Below, piece by piece: positions 38,835 through 51,486 of a DNA stretch of 64,000 nucleotides. Source of the DNA: Gentiana macrophylla (lineage: Eukaryota; Streptophyta; Magnoliopsida; Gentianales; Gentianaceae); assembly GCA_026214975.1 (NCBI GenBank), contig CM047805.1:188853333-188917332 (forward strand), read 5' to 3'. The notes below the pieces were generated by a model, which saw nothing but the letters and a program-made list of their open reading frames with translations, was not told the origin of the DNA and did not search any database. The translations under genes and the position numbers were made by a program. The first letter of the stretch is position 1. Every line of letters starts with the position of its first letter.

Positions 38835-39615
38835 CATCTATTTGTTTTACTCCACAAACGAAGTCACTAGGAAAGAATTTTCCCGCTCTAAGCTATTCCA
38901 ATGTTAACGTGTATTCCACTTTTAGTGTATTTCATGTCTTCATTCCACATTTTGTTTTATCGATACTATTATACAATGCTAGTTGGAATGGAATAGAGTA
39001 ATACACATATTTTTTCCAACGTGTGGAAGTCTCCTTTGAAGTCCAATCTTTTTACATTCCTCTATAAATTTGACACACGTTACATTTGTGTAGGGAAAAA
39101 AACAGTTGAAAAGCTAAAAAGACAACACAATGCAAAAAAACAATACCATTGTAATACACAATAAAGGAGCGCAGAACATTGTGAACCCGTGAATGTGAAA
39201 CAGACAACAGTGGATTATAATATACGGTTGAACGACGAACAAATGGAAATGACAAAGCATAAACCCCAAACCATGAAGCTAGGATTCAGATCACAATTCT
39301 ATTTCCTATTTATATATAAATGATATTATGGAAGAACAGAAAATCGACGAATAAAAAAAATTAGGAAATTAAGGGGTCGTTTGTTAAATTTAAAGTCTGA
39401 AATCTGAAATATGAATTCTGAATATTCTTAAGAATCGAATTGTTTAAGTCACGAAACCGACAGATCATTAATAATAAGACTGCCTGAAAATCTGAAAATA
39501 GTATGTTTACAATTTTATGTGAGCATTTTTCATTTCAAATATGCATATGATAATGAAGAACAATTTATTTTTTCCTCAAAATATATTCAAGACATTTTTA
39601 TGTGCTTTTATTTTA

Positions 39616-40889
39616 GGGAAAATTATTAAAAAGGACAAAACAATTTACCTATTTAGCATTTAGGACATGAATGTAATGTTTTGAGTAAAAAGGACAATTT
39701 ATGAATTACAAGTAAAATAATACCCTTAATAATTATATTTTTGATAAAGGGAAGAAAAAACCAACAACTACTCCCACGTTCACTAGCGCAGCATGGGACA
39801 TTTGAACTGCCACAAAAACAAAAAAAATAATAAAAATAATAAAAAATTATCCTACCCAAATATTTAATCATTAATCACTTTAATCTTTTAACCTACACCT
39901 TTAATTATCACATTTTAATCATAATTCATATTTTTTTGTCTTGTTTATTTTGATATATTATATTTGATAACACTGAAGTCGCATGATATTTTTACGAATA
40001 CACGTCAATTCATTACTACCATGTGACAATGTGAAATGAGTGTCAATAACCGGTTTGAGACAATATTTCGCTACTAATTGACACATCAATTCTCCGAAAA
40101 TACCAAAAAAATGTCATTAAATTTTCCATACTAATTGACACTGTGACAGTAGTAACATTGACCAGTGTCACAGAATGACACTACTAATTGTCACATCGAT
40201 TCACTGAAACAACATAATAGTGTCATTCATATGTGATTACTAATTGACAATGTGACAGTTGTAACAATTATCAGTGTCAGACGATGTCGGTACTAATTTT
40301 CACATCGATTCACCTAAAATATATTGATAGTGTCATTTAATTTGTCACTACTAATTGACACTGTGACAGTAGAGACAATAATCAGTATCAGAGAATGACA
40401 CTACTAATCAGTATCACCGATTGAGAATGAGTGTGCCAATTTTCAATTCCACTCAACTTGTAGTAGTGCCGACTTTCGATGAATCGGTGTGAAATAAACA
40501 CATGACTTTGGAAATTACATCGAAAGGATACAAACAATATATGAAAATAAAGACGACAATAAAATATGAACTATGATAAAAAAAAAAAATTATTATAATT
40601 TGATATATATATTAAAAGATACGGGTGATTAAAAATTTGCTTAGGAGAGAATTATTATTTTTTTAATTATTTAATTAAAAATATCCAGTTCCATTTTTTT
40701 TCTTTTTCTATTTGCATGTATGCGGCTGAACAGCACAGCAACGTGGGTAGTTTGTGTAGTTTTTTTTAATTGATTTAAAGGGTATTTTGGTATTTAACAT
40801 CTAAAAATTGTCCTTTTTACTAAAAAGAAAATATGCATGTCCTTAATACTAATTTCACAAATGTTTTTGTCCTTTAGAATAATTCTCCC
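39616..40889. mobile_element. Long-TIR element nested in the Harbinger-like element
   Basis: Terminal inverted repeats of about 110-120 bp start GGGAAAATTATTAAAAAGGA on the left and, inverted, GGGAGAATTATTCTAAAGGA on the right. Long TIRs are typical of MULEs. No 9-bp target duplication was evident. The centre holds the ~110-bp tandem array. Confidence 0.7.
40035..40430. repeat. ~110-bp tandem repeat
   Basis: Three full copies and part of a fourth. The motif ACTAATTGACACTGTGACAG begins at about 40130, 40239 and 40350. Each copy carries several GTGTCA/TGACAC inverted pairs. Confidence 0.85.
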
Positions 40890-41215
40890 ATTAATTATTA
40901 CTAAAAAGTTTAAGAATAAATACTTAATTATGTTACCAAACAGTCCCTAAATACAAAATTATTTCCGGAAAATATCATCCATGAAAGAAAAAAAATCGAC
41001 GAATTAGTAGTAACGGTGAGAAAAGAGTGCAGACAAATAAAAATCAAAACAAAACCAAAAAAAAAAAAAAAAAAAAAAAAAACAATAAGAGATTTAAAGA
41101 AGTAGACAATAAAAATGGGTGGAAAACGCACCTACAGGAGACTGAGCATGAGATAAAGAGACGTGGAGTGTGGAATCGTTCCATATTTTAACAAATGTCT
41201 TTTAAGAACAGGGCA

Positions 41216-42108
41216 AAGGTCTAAAAAGACAAATATTAGAATTAATTAGATAAATAAAATACATTTAAATCTTATTTGATTATAAGGACATAAAATTAGT
41301 ATAAAGACTAAACTATCCCTAATTAATTAAAAAAAAGAAGCGTTGATTTTTTTTTTTTCTTTTTCTGGACGCTAAAAAATGTTTTTTTCTTTTTCTGATG
41401 ACCACCTCGATGCATTAACCACCGCGATGCAGTGGGCACCGCCGATGCATTGACAACCCCTGACGTAGAGACACCGCGATGCATTGACCATCCCAATGCA
41501 TTGACACCACGACGCAGTGGCCATCGCGATGCATTCAACACCGCGATGCATTGACCACCACGATGCATTGACCACCTCCGATGCAGTGACCACCGCGATG
41601 CATTGACCACCCCCGATCCACTGACCACCGCAATGCAGTGGCCACCCCCGATGCAGAGACCCCGCGATGCAAAGACCCCGCGATGTAGAGACACTACGAT
41701 GCATTCACCACTACGATGCAGTGACCACCCCAATGCAGTGACCACCCCAATGCATTCACCACCGCAATTCATTGACCACCACGATGTAGTGACCACCTCC
41801 GATGCATTGACCACCCCCGATCCATTGACCACCGTGATGCAGTGGCCACCCCGATGCAGAGACACCACGATGAAGTGACACCGCGATGCACTAACAACCG
41901 CGATGCAGTAACACCGCGATGCATTGACCACCCCCGATACCTCGAGGTGTCACTTCATCACGGTGTCTCTTTAGCGTAAAAAAAAAACTCTGGTTTCTTT
42001 TTTAATTAATCATGGGTAGTTTTGTCTAGTTACTAATTTTATGTCTTTAGAATCAACTAATATTTTAATGTGTCCTAAATGTCTAATTAAGTACTCAAAG
42101 TAGTCCTT
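41216..42108. mobile_element. Foldback-like element with minisatellite core
   Basis: Arms of about 130 bp are inverted copies: the left arm includes GGACATAAAATTAGTA followed by AATTAATTAAAAAA, and the right arm has the same sequence in inverse. Inside, a second inverted pair (ACGCTAAAAAA and TTTAGCGTAAAAAA) flanks a GC-rich 17-bp minisatellite. No transposase. Element edges are approximate and no target duplication was found. Confidence 0.7.
41398..41946. repeat. 17-bp GC-rich minisatellite
   Basis: About 32 units of ACCACCGCGATGCATTG with variants such as ACCCCCGATGCAGTG. Because 17 is not a multiple of three and stop codons are rare in the unit, long open frames exist on both strands. They are treated as by-products. 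Confidence 0.92.
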
Positions 42109-42324
42109 ATAAACAAATATCCATTAAGAATAATGGTCATTCACTATTGTAAAGTGTATGAGAACAACGAAACAATGGCAGAACATACGATCCTGAGGTC
42201 AAAATTAAGATTTAAAAAAAAAATTAATATTTTAATTTTTTTTTCGAAACAAAAGAAATTTATTAAAACAACAAATATTACAACCGGAACAACACCATAT
42301 CACAACCAACATGCTACTGGACGG

Positions 42325-43199
42325 CAGGGATGGACCCAGCCTTATAAGGGTGGTGTCATGCCCACTTAAATTTCAGGATTTAATTCATTAATATACCCAT
42401 TTTTATAATAATAATCTTATAATAATAAAATTGTGTATGTATATTGATAACGCCTAAATTATCTCGGGTGAATTAAGCGGTTGTTTGGTGGTAGATATAT
42501 GGCTATAAAAACGATAAAAGTGGTGTTTGCTTAGGTGGTGGCAATGGATTCAGCGATGGTGCATGGTGGTGCTAATATAGAGAGAGAAAGTGGTAGAATT
42601 TGGCTTAGCCTTTTCTATTTTATTTATGAAATTGGTCCCTTTAATGGGGTTACATGGTGCCTTTATTTATAGGGAATGCTCGACTGTGAGGTCGGCTTAT
42701 TTACAATAAAGGACATATAAGAATAAATAGATATTTATCTATACTAATGGGCCAGAATGGAGCCGTGGGTGGTCTTTTAATGAGCTTGTTGATCCTTGTG
42801 ATGTCATGGGCGAGGTCGCTAACGGACCTGATAACCGAAGGGATTTGCATGCCGGCCCCCTAATCTGTCTTGGCGCCGCATGGGGCTAATGGCTTGGAGC
42901 AGAGCCGAAGGCTCGCGACCCCAATTTGGCCTGCGAGTTTGCGGACAATAACGGCCGGTGGCCTCATCCACTATTTTGGTGGCCAGACGGACCCGAATAA
43001 GGATATGTGGACCGGATTACGATTTAGGCATATCATATATTATTTCAGGCAATTCTTAAAACGATTCTTTATTTAATTCAACTCATAGAGGTTTTATTTA
43101 TCTTGGAGCCATGAGTTGAGACTTACATTGTTGAGTCTTTTTTCCACATTTATTTTTGAATTTGACCCCCACTGGAAAAATTTCCTAGCTCCGTCACTG
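42325..43199. mobile_element. hAT-like non-autonomous element
   Basis: The ends CAGGGATGGA and (inverted) CAGTGACGGA match at 8 of 10 positions. They are flanked by the 8-bp direct repeat CTGGACGG / CTGGACAG (7 of 8). 875 bp, no transposase. The terminal CAGTGACGGAGCTAGGAAATT is a recurrent plant repeat end. An inner GC-rich stretch (42.8-43.0 kb) is unlike the rest. Confidence 0.7.
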
Positions 43200-43348
43200 C
43201 TGGACAGACCCACTCACACACACTAGACAGACCAAAAACAATATTGGGAGAGCCCAAATTAGACCAAATTCTGTCTATTGGAAGACAACTTTGATTTGGT
43301 AAGAAAGAAAAACGGAAACAATCCGAAACGTAGTAAACGAATGAAATA

Positions 43349-43619
43349 CTCCCTCCGTCCCATTTTATTTGTCTACGCTTTTTTTTGGTTTGTCCAAAAT
43401 AAGTGTCCATTTTGTGCATTAATTCTAAATTTCTTCAAATACCCCTTTTCTCTTACAATATTTACAATAAAAAATATGTAGCATTAAATGCTCCAACAAC
43501 AACTTAAAGAGCATAAGTGTAAAAATATTAGATCATTTAATATGATTCAAAGCATTAACTACACTTTTTTTAATCTGTGTAAAAAATCAAACAAGACAAA
43601 TAAAATGGGACGGAGGGAG
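43349..43619. mobile_element. Stowaway MITE
   Basis: CTCCCTCCGTCCCATTTTAT at the left and its inverse at the right, flanked by TA at 43347-43348 and 43620-43621. 271 bp with an AT-rich interior, a standard Tc1/mariner-derived MITE. Confidence 0.95.
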
Positions 43620-43621
43620 TA

Positions 43622-43920
43622 AGAATTTTGAGGCTGTACACCCGGGATTGTAGTTCAATTGGTCAGAGCACTGCCTAGTCAAGGCGGAAGCTGCGTGTTC
43701 GAGCCCTGTCAGTCCCGACGGATTGTAAAAATACAAAAAAGAATCTCTCCGTTTTTTGTGAAAGGGGGCCAGAAAGCAAAATTTCATTCCCAACGGCCTT
43801 TTTTCTATCTTTTTTCCGGTATGCCACGGAGTGCCACGCACGAGCGGAGCGAAAACAAAGCAGGGGGAAATCCTTTGATTGCATATTGAATATAGATCCA
43901 TGTCTTTCTTGTTCCACTAG
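43622..43920 (+). other. Probable organelle DNA insertion (NUPT/NUMT)
   Basis: The trnD-like gene is followed by about 200 bases of a compositionally different spacer (GAAAGGGGGCCAGAAAGCAA, CGCACGAGCGGAGCGAAAAC) that look organellar, ending near 43920. The purine-rich GAGCGGAGCG style is more reminiscent of plant mitochondrial spacers than of plastid DNA. The source was not confirmed. Confidence 0.55.
43644..43717 (+). pseudogene. trnD-GUC: trnD-GUC fragment of organellar origin
   Basis: 74 nt nearly identical to plastid tRNA-Asp(GUC), which many plant mitochondria also carry as a plastid-derived copy: GGGATTGTAGTTCAATTGG through to the CAGTCCC end. Differences fall at sensitive places. The base 5' of the anticodon, normally the invariant U33, is A. 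The T stem has a C/T mismatch. The GUC anticodon is kept. It is probably not functional. Confidence 0.85.
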
Positions 43921-44264
43921 CTAGGACCAAATTTTCACATGTGATACGAAAAAACCACCAACTACATCAACCAGCAGCAATCGAAGTGACCGGCAAGCCC
44001 GATGAACGCCGAGACCAACCGGGAACAAGAGACAAACAACAAGACAACAAGAAGACCAAAAACAAAAATCAAAGCCAGGATAAAACAATGGTAAAGCAAA
44101 AAGCTAACAACTAAGTAACCAGTCAAAGCCAAAGCTTTTCTTTTTAACCCGCTTTACTTCTTTTTTGCTTTACATGTAATGTTGTAAATACATAACCCTG
44201 TCCGGTTAACATTATTTACCCCATGATCAACTATCCTGTGTGATACAAGGATGAGCATTCAAAT

Positions 44265-44358
44265 ACTATAAATATAAATACATATTATATGTCAACCACC
44301 CCTTTTCGTGTGCTAGAAACCAAAAAGAATCTTGTGAAGAGAAACAAAAACAAGAAAT
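44265..44358 (+). promoter_or_regulatory. MLO core promoter / 5' leader (TATA-like)
   Basis: ACTATAAATATAAATA lies about 80-95 bp before the MLO start codon, suitable for a TATA box with a short leader. The sequence before the ATG (AACAAGAAAT) is A-rich, as is typical in plants. Confidence 0.5.
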
Positions 44359-47300
44359 ATGGCAGGAGATGAAGGAGGGCGTACACTTGAAGAAACGCCG
44401 ACCTGGGCAGTGGCAGTCGTATGCTCTGTGCTGCTATCCATATCAATTATCATCGAATTCAGCATTCATCTTACTGACAAGGTATGCACCACTCACTTCG
44501 CTTTGCACGCCTCCAAGTTTTTGGTTATCATCTCCGTTTCTTTCTTTTATCACACACACCATTCCTCAAAACAACAAGCATTATACATAATTGTCCTCCA
44601 CCACCTCACCTGCAGTGGTTAACAAAACGAAATAGAAGCGCTCTTTGTGAAGCTCTTGAAAAGATCAAATCAGGTTTCAGTGTTCGTGATTTTCTTTTAT
44701 TCATTCCATAGGCAATATCATTTACAACACAAAGCTAAAGAGTATCTTTATCTTATCTATTTGTTTTTTTCCAGAGTTTATGCTACTAGGATTTATATCA
44801 TTGCTCCTCACAATCGGACAAGGAACCATTTCGGATATATGCATATCCAAGTCCGTTGCAAGTACCTGGCATCCATGTGAGAGACAAGAAAAGATCACCT
44901 CATACGAGGACTATGCACAGATTAATGGAACAATGCATCGTGTCCTAGCATCAGGAGGAACTGACAAATGTGCTGAAAAGGCAAGCTTCTCACTCACATC
45001 AAGGAACTTTTCTTTATAAACAAATAAAAGGGAAAACAAATGATTGAAAGCTCTGCCAGAAATTAAGCAATTCTCACCGTGTGTCTCGTTGCAGGGAAAA
45101 GTACCCTTGGTATCTGTTGACGGCATTCATCAGCTACACATTTTCATTTTTGTGTTGGCTATTTCCCATGTGCTTTATTGTATTGCCACCTGCGCTCTCG
45201 GAACGATAAAGGTGAATATATTTCTCTTTCCATCTGATAACGCTTAATATATAGTTTATACCACCAAAACATATATGTAATATTTATACCGGCATTGATT
45301 GTGGCTTCCCAACAGATGAAAAAATGGAAAGCCTGGGAAATGGAAACAAAAACATCAGAGTACCAATTTGCAAACGGTAGGTTCCTGAAGCAAATGAAAA
45401 ACATCATCACTTTTTACCCCGTATATGCACGAGATATTGTGGCTCATTCATAAGAGAATGAACCAACTTAACTGTGATGATTGGCAATCACTCCATGTTA
45501 ACATCTTGATTCTTCGCTTAAAAATGCTTTCCAGACCCGGAGAGATTCAGATTTGCAAGAGACACTTCTTTTGGGAGAAGACATCTCAACTTCTGGAGTC
45601 GATCACCAGCCCTTATGTGGATGGTAACCACTAAATTTTCTTCAATATGTTCCAATTACACAGTATTCACAATGAAAAGCTGAGACCTAAATTCAGTCAA
45701 TTCATTAACACTTACAGATACAAAAGATTGTAAAACTAGCAAGCTATCATAAAAATGTCCGCTGCTTTTCTCAGATACGTCTACACAGAAATATATTTTA
45801 GCATTTTCGTATCAACAGCTGAAATTTTCGAGCCAAAGATGACAAGAAATGGAGGTCAGACACTAAAGGCATAGGCGTGATATATCGAGTTCTACGCCAA
45901 TACCATGCATACACTAAAATACACAGACAGACAGACCATCAATGCATTATGTTAGATATATGTATTAATTACATTTCTCCTAGAGATAATTCAACACAGG
46001 ATATTTATCAATTAACATGATATCTGTTTATCAGGAATCTTTGCCTCTTTGCTAACATGTTCGTTGATTTGTTCATCAATTCAACAAAATATCAAGGGTA
46101 ATTATAACCTTTTTCTTTCCCCTTGTGACTTGCAGGTATGTTTTGTTCGCCAGTTCATCAGATCAGTTCCCAAAGTGGATTATCTGACTCTACGATATGG
46201 ATTTATCATAGTGAGTAGTAGTTCACTTCATTCGAGCCCCATAACTCTACCATACGGGATTATGTTCCCAGCAACTATATTTAATCAATTTCTGTGCTGT
46301 TGTTATCAATAAATTTGACAGGCACACTTGGCGCCACAAAGTCAGGCCAATTTTGATTTCCAGAAATACATAAAGAGGTCACTTGAAGAAGATTTCAAGG
46401 TTGTTGTAGGTATCAGGTAAGCAGAATCCGTGTTCAAGCTTATGGGGTTATAACATTAATACTCGCACACTGACACACATCATAAGTACCTAGTAACTAA
46501 ATGTTGCATATCCCACCATGCTGAGCAAAATGCCAATATTTCCTGCAGCCCACCGTTATGGTTCTTTGCAGTATTGTTCCTGCTGTTCAACACACAAGGT
46601 AATAACCTATACCCATTCTTTTTTTTCTTTTCTTTTTTTTGAGGGAAATTTATTCTACTAATGCTAAAGAAAAAATAGATAGATTGAATGAAATATAAGC
46701 GGGATGATCGAATCATCGGTATGCTCCTAAGCATACGAAGTACCAAATTTTGATCAAACTATGTATAAAAGGTCTCAAAGGATATGCTTGCGTTCAGAAA
46801 GTGTTTCCAGTTACAGTACGGTTTCTCATCCTAAAGCTCTTAAAATTTATTTCATAGCTACTCTATCACTGCATGTAATAACAATTACAACAACATAATC
46901 GTCAATGGTAAGGTATCCTCCCACGTGATGGTGTATAACAAGCATTTTCACGTCACAAGTAATGCTTGTGTCAAGTAATCATGTAACAATACACGCACCG
47001 TTACACTTCAAATGATTCGGAAGTTTAATACACGAATTACATTTGCATTTGTGAACAGGCTCACGCTCCTACATATGGCTGCCATTTGCCCCATTCATTG
47101 TAAGAACACTTGCCACTATTCGTTTGTAAATCAGTTCAGATCCCTAAAACAATTAAATCTGATGACTAATGAGACTGTTGCAGATCATCCTGCTTGTAGG
47201 GACAAAACTGCAGGTTGCAATCACAAAGATGGGTCTTCGAATTCAAGAAAGAGGTGAAGTGGTCAAAGGGACCCCTGTTGTTCAACCTGATGATCATCTC

Positions 47301-48571
47301 TTCTGGTTCAATCGTCCCCGTGTCTTACTATATCTCGTCCACTTTGTTTTCTTTCAGGTGCTTGCTTATAAATCATATTCTTAATCTCAGTATATGCATA
47401 TTAAGTGTCTCTAATCAGCTGGTTTGTTTCTGATCCATACCCTTAATTGAATAGAATGCATTTCAGCTGGCCTTTTACCTTTGGTCCTGGGTAAGCTGTT
47501 ACTACCCTGATGTGGTTAATATTCAACTACCTTCTTTATCTCCTCTTCTTTTTTACTTTGCATCTGTTTTTTTTCTACTGATGTAGTATGAATTTGGGGT
47601 CAAGTCATGCTTCCACCAGAGAAAAGAAGATGTAATAATCCGGGTAACAATGGGGTGAGTTGTACTCTTACACTCTGGTTGTTTGTTGTACTTATAGTGA
47701 TTCTAAATCATTTTTCTGGTTCAACACTTCCTACTTTACATGTTGAAGACAATAAGGCTGACAACGATCTTGGGAATGTTTCTAATGAACCTTACGTCTC
47801 ACTTTTATCAGGGTGGTTGTACTATTCCTCTGCGGCTATGTAATTCTTCCCCTCTATGCTTTAGTGACACAGGTGAGATATAAGTAACCTTACTCCTAAA
47901 AACGATGACATGTAACAAAAAGACGAAATAAAAGTCTATCACGAAACCTAATTATTGCACCAAAAGATTGACGATAACATGTGCATAAAAAGACGAGATG
48001 TGTTTTTTTTTTTTCCCTACAAGTCACTGTCATACAAGTAACATCGAAGAGGTTTCCTAACCTTTGTTTTCTGCTGCTTTTAAAAAAAGATGGGTTCAAC
48101 CATGAAACCAACTATCTTCAATGAAAAAGTGGCAAAGGCTCTGCGTACCTGGCACAATAACGCAAGGAAGCAAATAATAAAACAACAGAAGCATCCCTTC
48201 AGCAGCACTGTGACGCCTCTTTCAAGTCAGCCAGGCACACCAGTGCATGGATCATCCCTATTCATTTGCAACATCACCAAAATAGGGAAATTAGAATCGT
48301 TCCCATCTCACCATATCACCAAAATAGGGAAATCAGAATCGTTCCCATCTCACCAAGGATCATTAATTTCAACACAGAACCGCGAGAAGCAGAAGTAACT
48401 AGTCAACTATCACACCACCATGTAAAAAACGGTGATACAGTGCAAGAAGAGATCAACCACCGTGGCCTGATTCAAAACCACAATGAAGAACGCTTTGAAA
48501 CCGGTATCTTCCAACATGAAGTTGACATCATTCAACCAGCAGAATTCTCCTTTGAGAACTCCAAAGTGTAG
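44359..48571 (+). CDS. MLO: MLO-family seven-transmembrane protein, clade V (C-terminal frameshift)
   Basis: Plasma-membrane calmodulin-binding protein of the powdery-mildew susceptibility clade (AtMLO2/6/12 group). Fifteen coding exons: 44359-44481, 44616-44673, 44775-44980, 45095-45211, 45316-45376, 45535-45623, 46136-46210, 46322-46416, 46549-46598, 47059-47099, 47184-47357, 47455-47490, 47587-47654, 47812-47872 and 48090 onward. All join in frame. Intron 3 uses a GC donor. Landmarks: [15 protein letters not shown] start, [50 protein letters not shown], and a calmodulin-binding helix at about 431-446 ([14 protein letters not shown]). As read, the frame ends at 48398 (520 residues). A C appears to be missing at 48256-48258. 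The alternative frame gives the family motif SPIHL and runs to 48571, ending with EFSF, the [D/E]FSF signature of clade V. With it the protein would be about 578 residues. Confidence 0.95.
48273..48356 (+). repeat. 42-bp tandem duplication in the MLO C-terminal exon
   Basis: Two copies of ATCACCAAAATAGGGAAAT... start at 48273 and 48315 and differ at one or two bases. It adds 14 codons ([13 protein letters not shown] in the presumed native frame) and keeps the frame. It lies in the disordered cytosolic tail. Confidence 0.95.
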
Positions 48572-48657
48572 ATAGTGGAGGATATTAGCAAAAGGTAGAT
48601 AATACTGTAAATGTTAAAGATAACATGGACTTTCTTATGCCACAATTTTAATGTGGT

Positions 48658-49091
48658 CATCAAGATGCCCGGACATGTAACTAAAAAGCACCAAACATGG
48701 TTTTTTTCATATATATATATATTTTTTTTTCTTTCCCATCTAATGGAAGACTACTACACGTGTTTATACAGTAGCGTGTTCTGCTTTCCGGACAGATTGA
48801 AAAGAAAACCCGAAATATTTTAACTTCAATAATATTCACCGTATGCGCAAACATTTTTTTGACCTCTGTATACATTCCTCACTATATACGCGGAGAACTT
48901 TTATCAAACTTGTACATATTCTCTCATTAATCCACAAAAACAGGAGAACCCTAACACAAGAATTATCAAGCTTCTTTGATAAGGATCATAGGGCTTCGGA
49001 CTCTATTGGAAAAAGGAAGGAAAATAGATACTAACAAGTATCAGACTGAGATCATCAAGATGCCCAGGCATGTAACTAAACTGCACCAAAC

Positions 49092-49147
<56 letters not shown>

Positions 49148-49455
49148 CTTTCCCCCGTCTGATGGAAAACTACTACACGTGTTTATACAATAGCTGCTTT
49201 ACAGACAGATTCAAAAGAAAACCCAAAATATTTGAGCTTCAATAATAGTCAGTTAGTCACTGTATGCGCAAACATTTTATTGACCTCTGCATATATGTAT
49301 GCGGATCATTTTTATCAACTTGTATATATTCTCTCATTAATCCACAAAAACAGTAGAGCCCTAACAGAAGATTTATCAGGCTTTCTTTGATTATGATCAT
49401 AGGGCTTCGAACTCTATTGGAAAACAGATACTTACATGTGTCAGATTGAGATCAC
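48658..49455. repeat. ~395-bp tandem duplication downstream of MLO
   Basis: Copy one from 48658 and copy two from 49054 both start CATCAAGATGCCC. They share ACTACTACACGTGTTTATAC, GTATGCGCAAACATTTT, and ATCATAGGGCTTCG close to the end. An (AT)n run of about 22 units (49099-49142) has grown in copy two. Probably a duplicated 3' flank of the MLO gene. Confidence 0.9.
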
Positions 49456-49828
49456 AGCTGGAACTATAGGAATAAGTCCACTACATGTACATTTGCAACA
49501 ATAAAGAGCAAATTAACACAATATCCAGCCCAGGAAAGCCACCATCTTTAGACCCTTCTAAATTCTACCATCGACCCCCTCCCCCCTAAATCAAAGTCTC
49601 AAACGCAAAGAAAGATATGCACCATAATGATCAGAAACTCAAAAAGGATTAACCAGAAATCATCAATCATATAAAGCAAAAAACAACTGTTTATACAGAA
49701 GGAAAAGAAAAACTACCAAGACAATGTATTATAAAAATTCCCATCTTCAAAGAAAGTAAAAAACATACGTCTTATCGTCAGAAAAAGACAAAATAATCCT
49801 GACAGAAAAGAACGCTCCAGAACACTCT

Positions 49829-50979
<1,151 letters not shown>

Positions 50980-51250
50980 CTAAAACTGTGAGAAGAAATT
51001 AACAAAGAGATAGATTGATTTTGTTGGTTTGGTAGATGGATTGAATGCGTGATAACCAAGAAGAATCGGATGAATGCAAGGGAAGGGAGAGGTGTCGTAT
51101 ATATAGGATGAAGGAAAACTCAAGCCGTATGTGATTTTGACCTAATCTGATGACTAGCCGAATTTGGTAAACTGCTTCTGGTTCCTTCTAGAGACCGTCT
51201 AGAATTTGGTTTATAAATAAAAACATTAAAATATCATAATAGAAGATATT
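50980..51250 (-). promoter_or_regulatory. Polyubiquitin promoter region
   Basis: On the minus strand a TATA box (TATATATA) lies at 51099-51106, about 126 bp upstream of the ATG. At 51178-51210 there are several TTC/GAA blocks (TTCCTTCTAGAGA, GTCTAGAATT) that resemble an imperfect heat-shock element, which would fit the stress induction known for polyubiquitin genes. The element assignment is tentative. Confidence 0.5.
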
Positions 51251-51486
51251 CATGTTAAAAAAATTCTAATGTTATAAATATACTCGTATTATGTGGATGT
51301 TCATTAGATATAATATCTACTACTCCGTGTAAAATACTAGTCTGCAGCTAGTTTACTTAATAGCTAAGTCTTAAACCCAGCACAACATAATGGATAAATA
51401 TCAATGTAAAAATATGGTGTAATCGGTGGATGTATTTACACCATAAAGACACGTGTTATATGTCGTGTCTTTATTTAACGGTATCA

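Larger units (their letters stand above)
39373..40947. mobile_element. PIF/Harbinger-like non-autonomous element
   Basis: The left end GGGGTCGTTTGTTAA is answered by the inverted right end GGGACTGTTTGGTAA. TAA flanks both ends (39370-39372 and 40948-40950), which fits the 3-bp TWA target duplication of the superfamily. 1,575 bp without transposase. It contains another element (39616-40889). Confidence 0.7.

Noticed and set aside
41323..41931. Open frame of 202 codons on the minus strand, rich in His, Arg and Ala
   Set aside because: It lies wholly on the 17-bp minisatellite and a pyrimidine tract. The frame is open because the unit lacks stops, and the opposite strand is open too.
43644..43717. 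Functional nuclear tRNA-Asp
   Set aside because: It matches the plastid type, has lost U33 and has a mismatch in the T stem.
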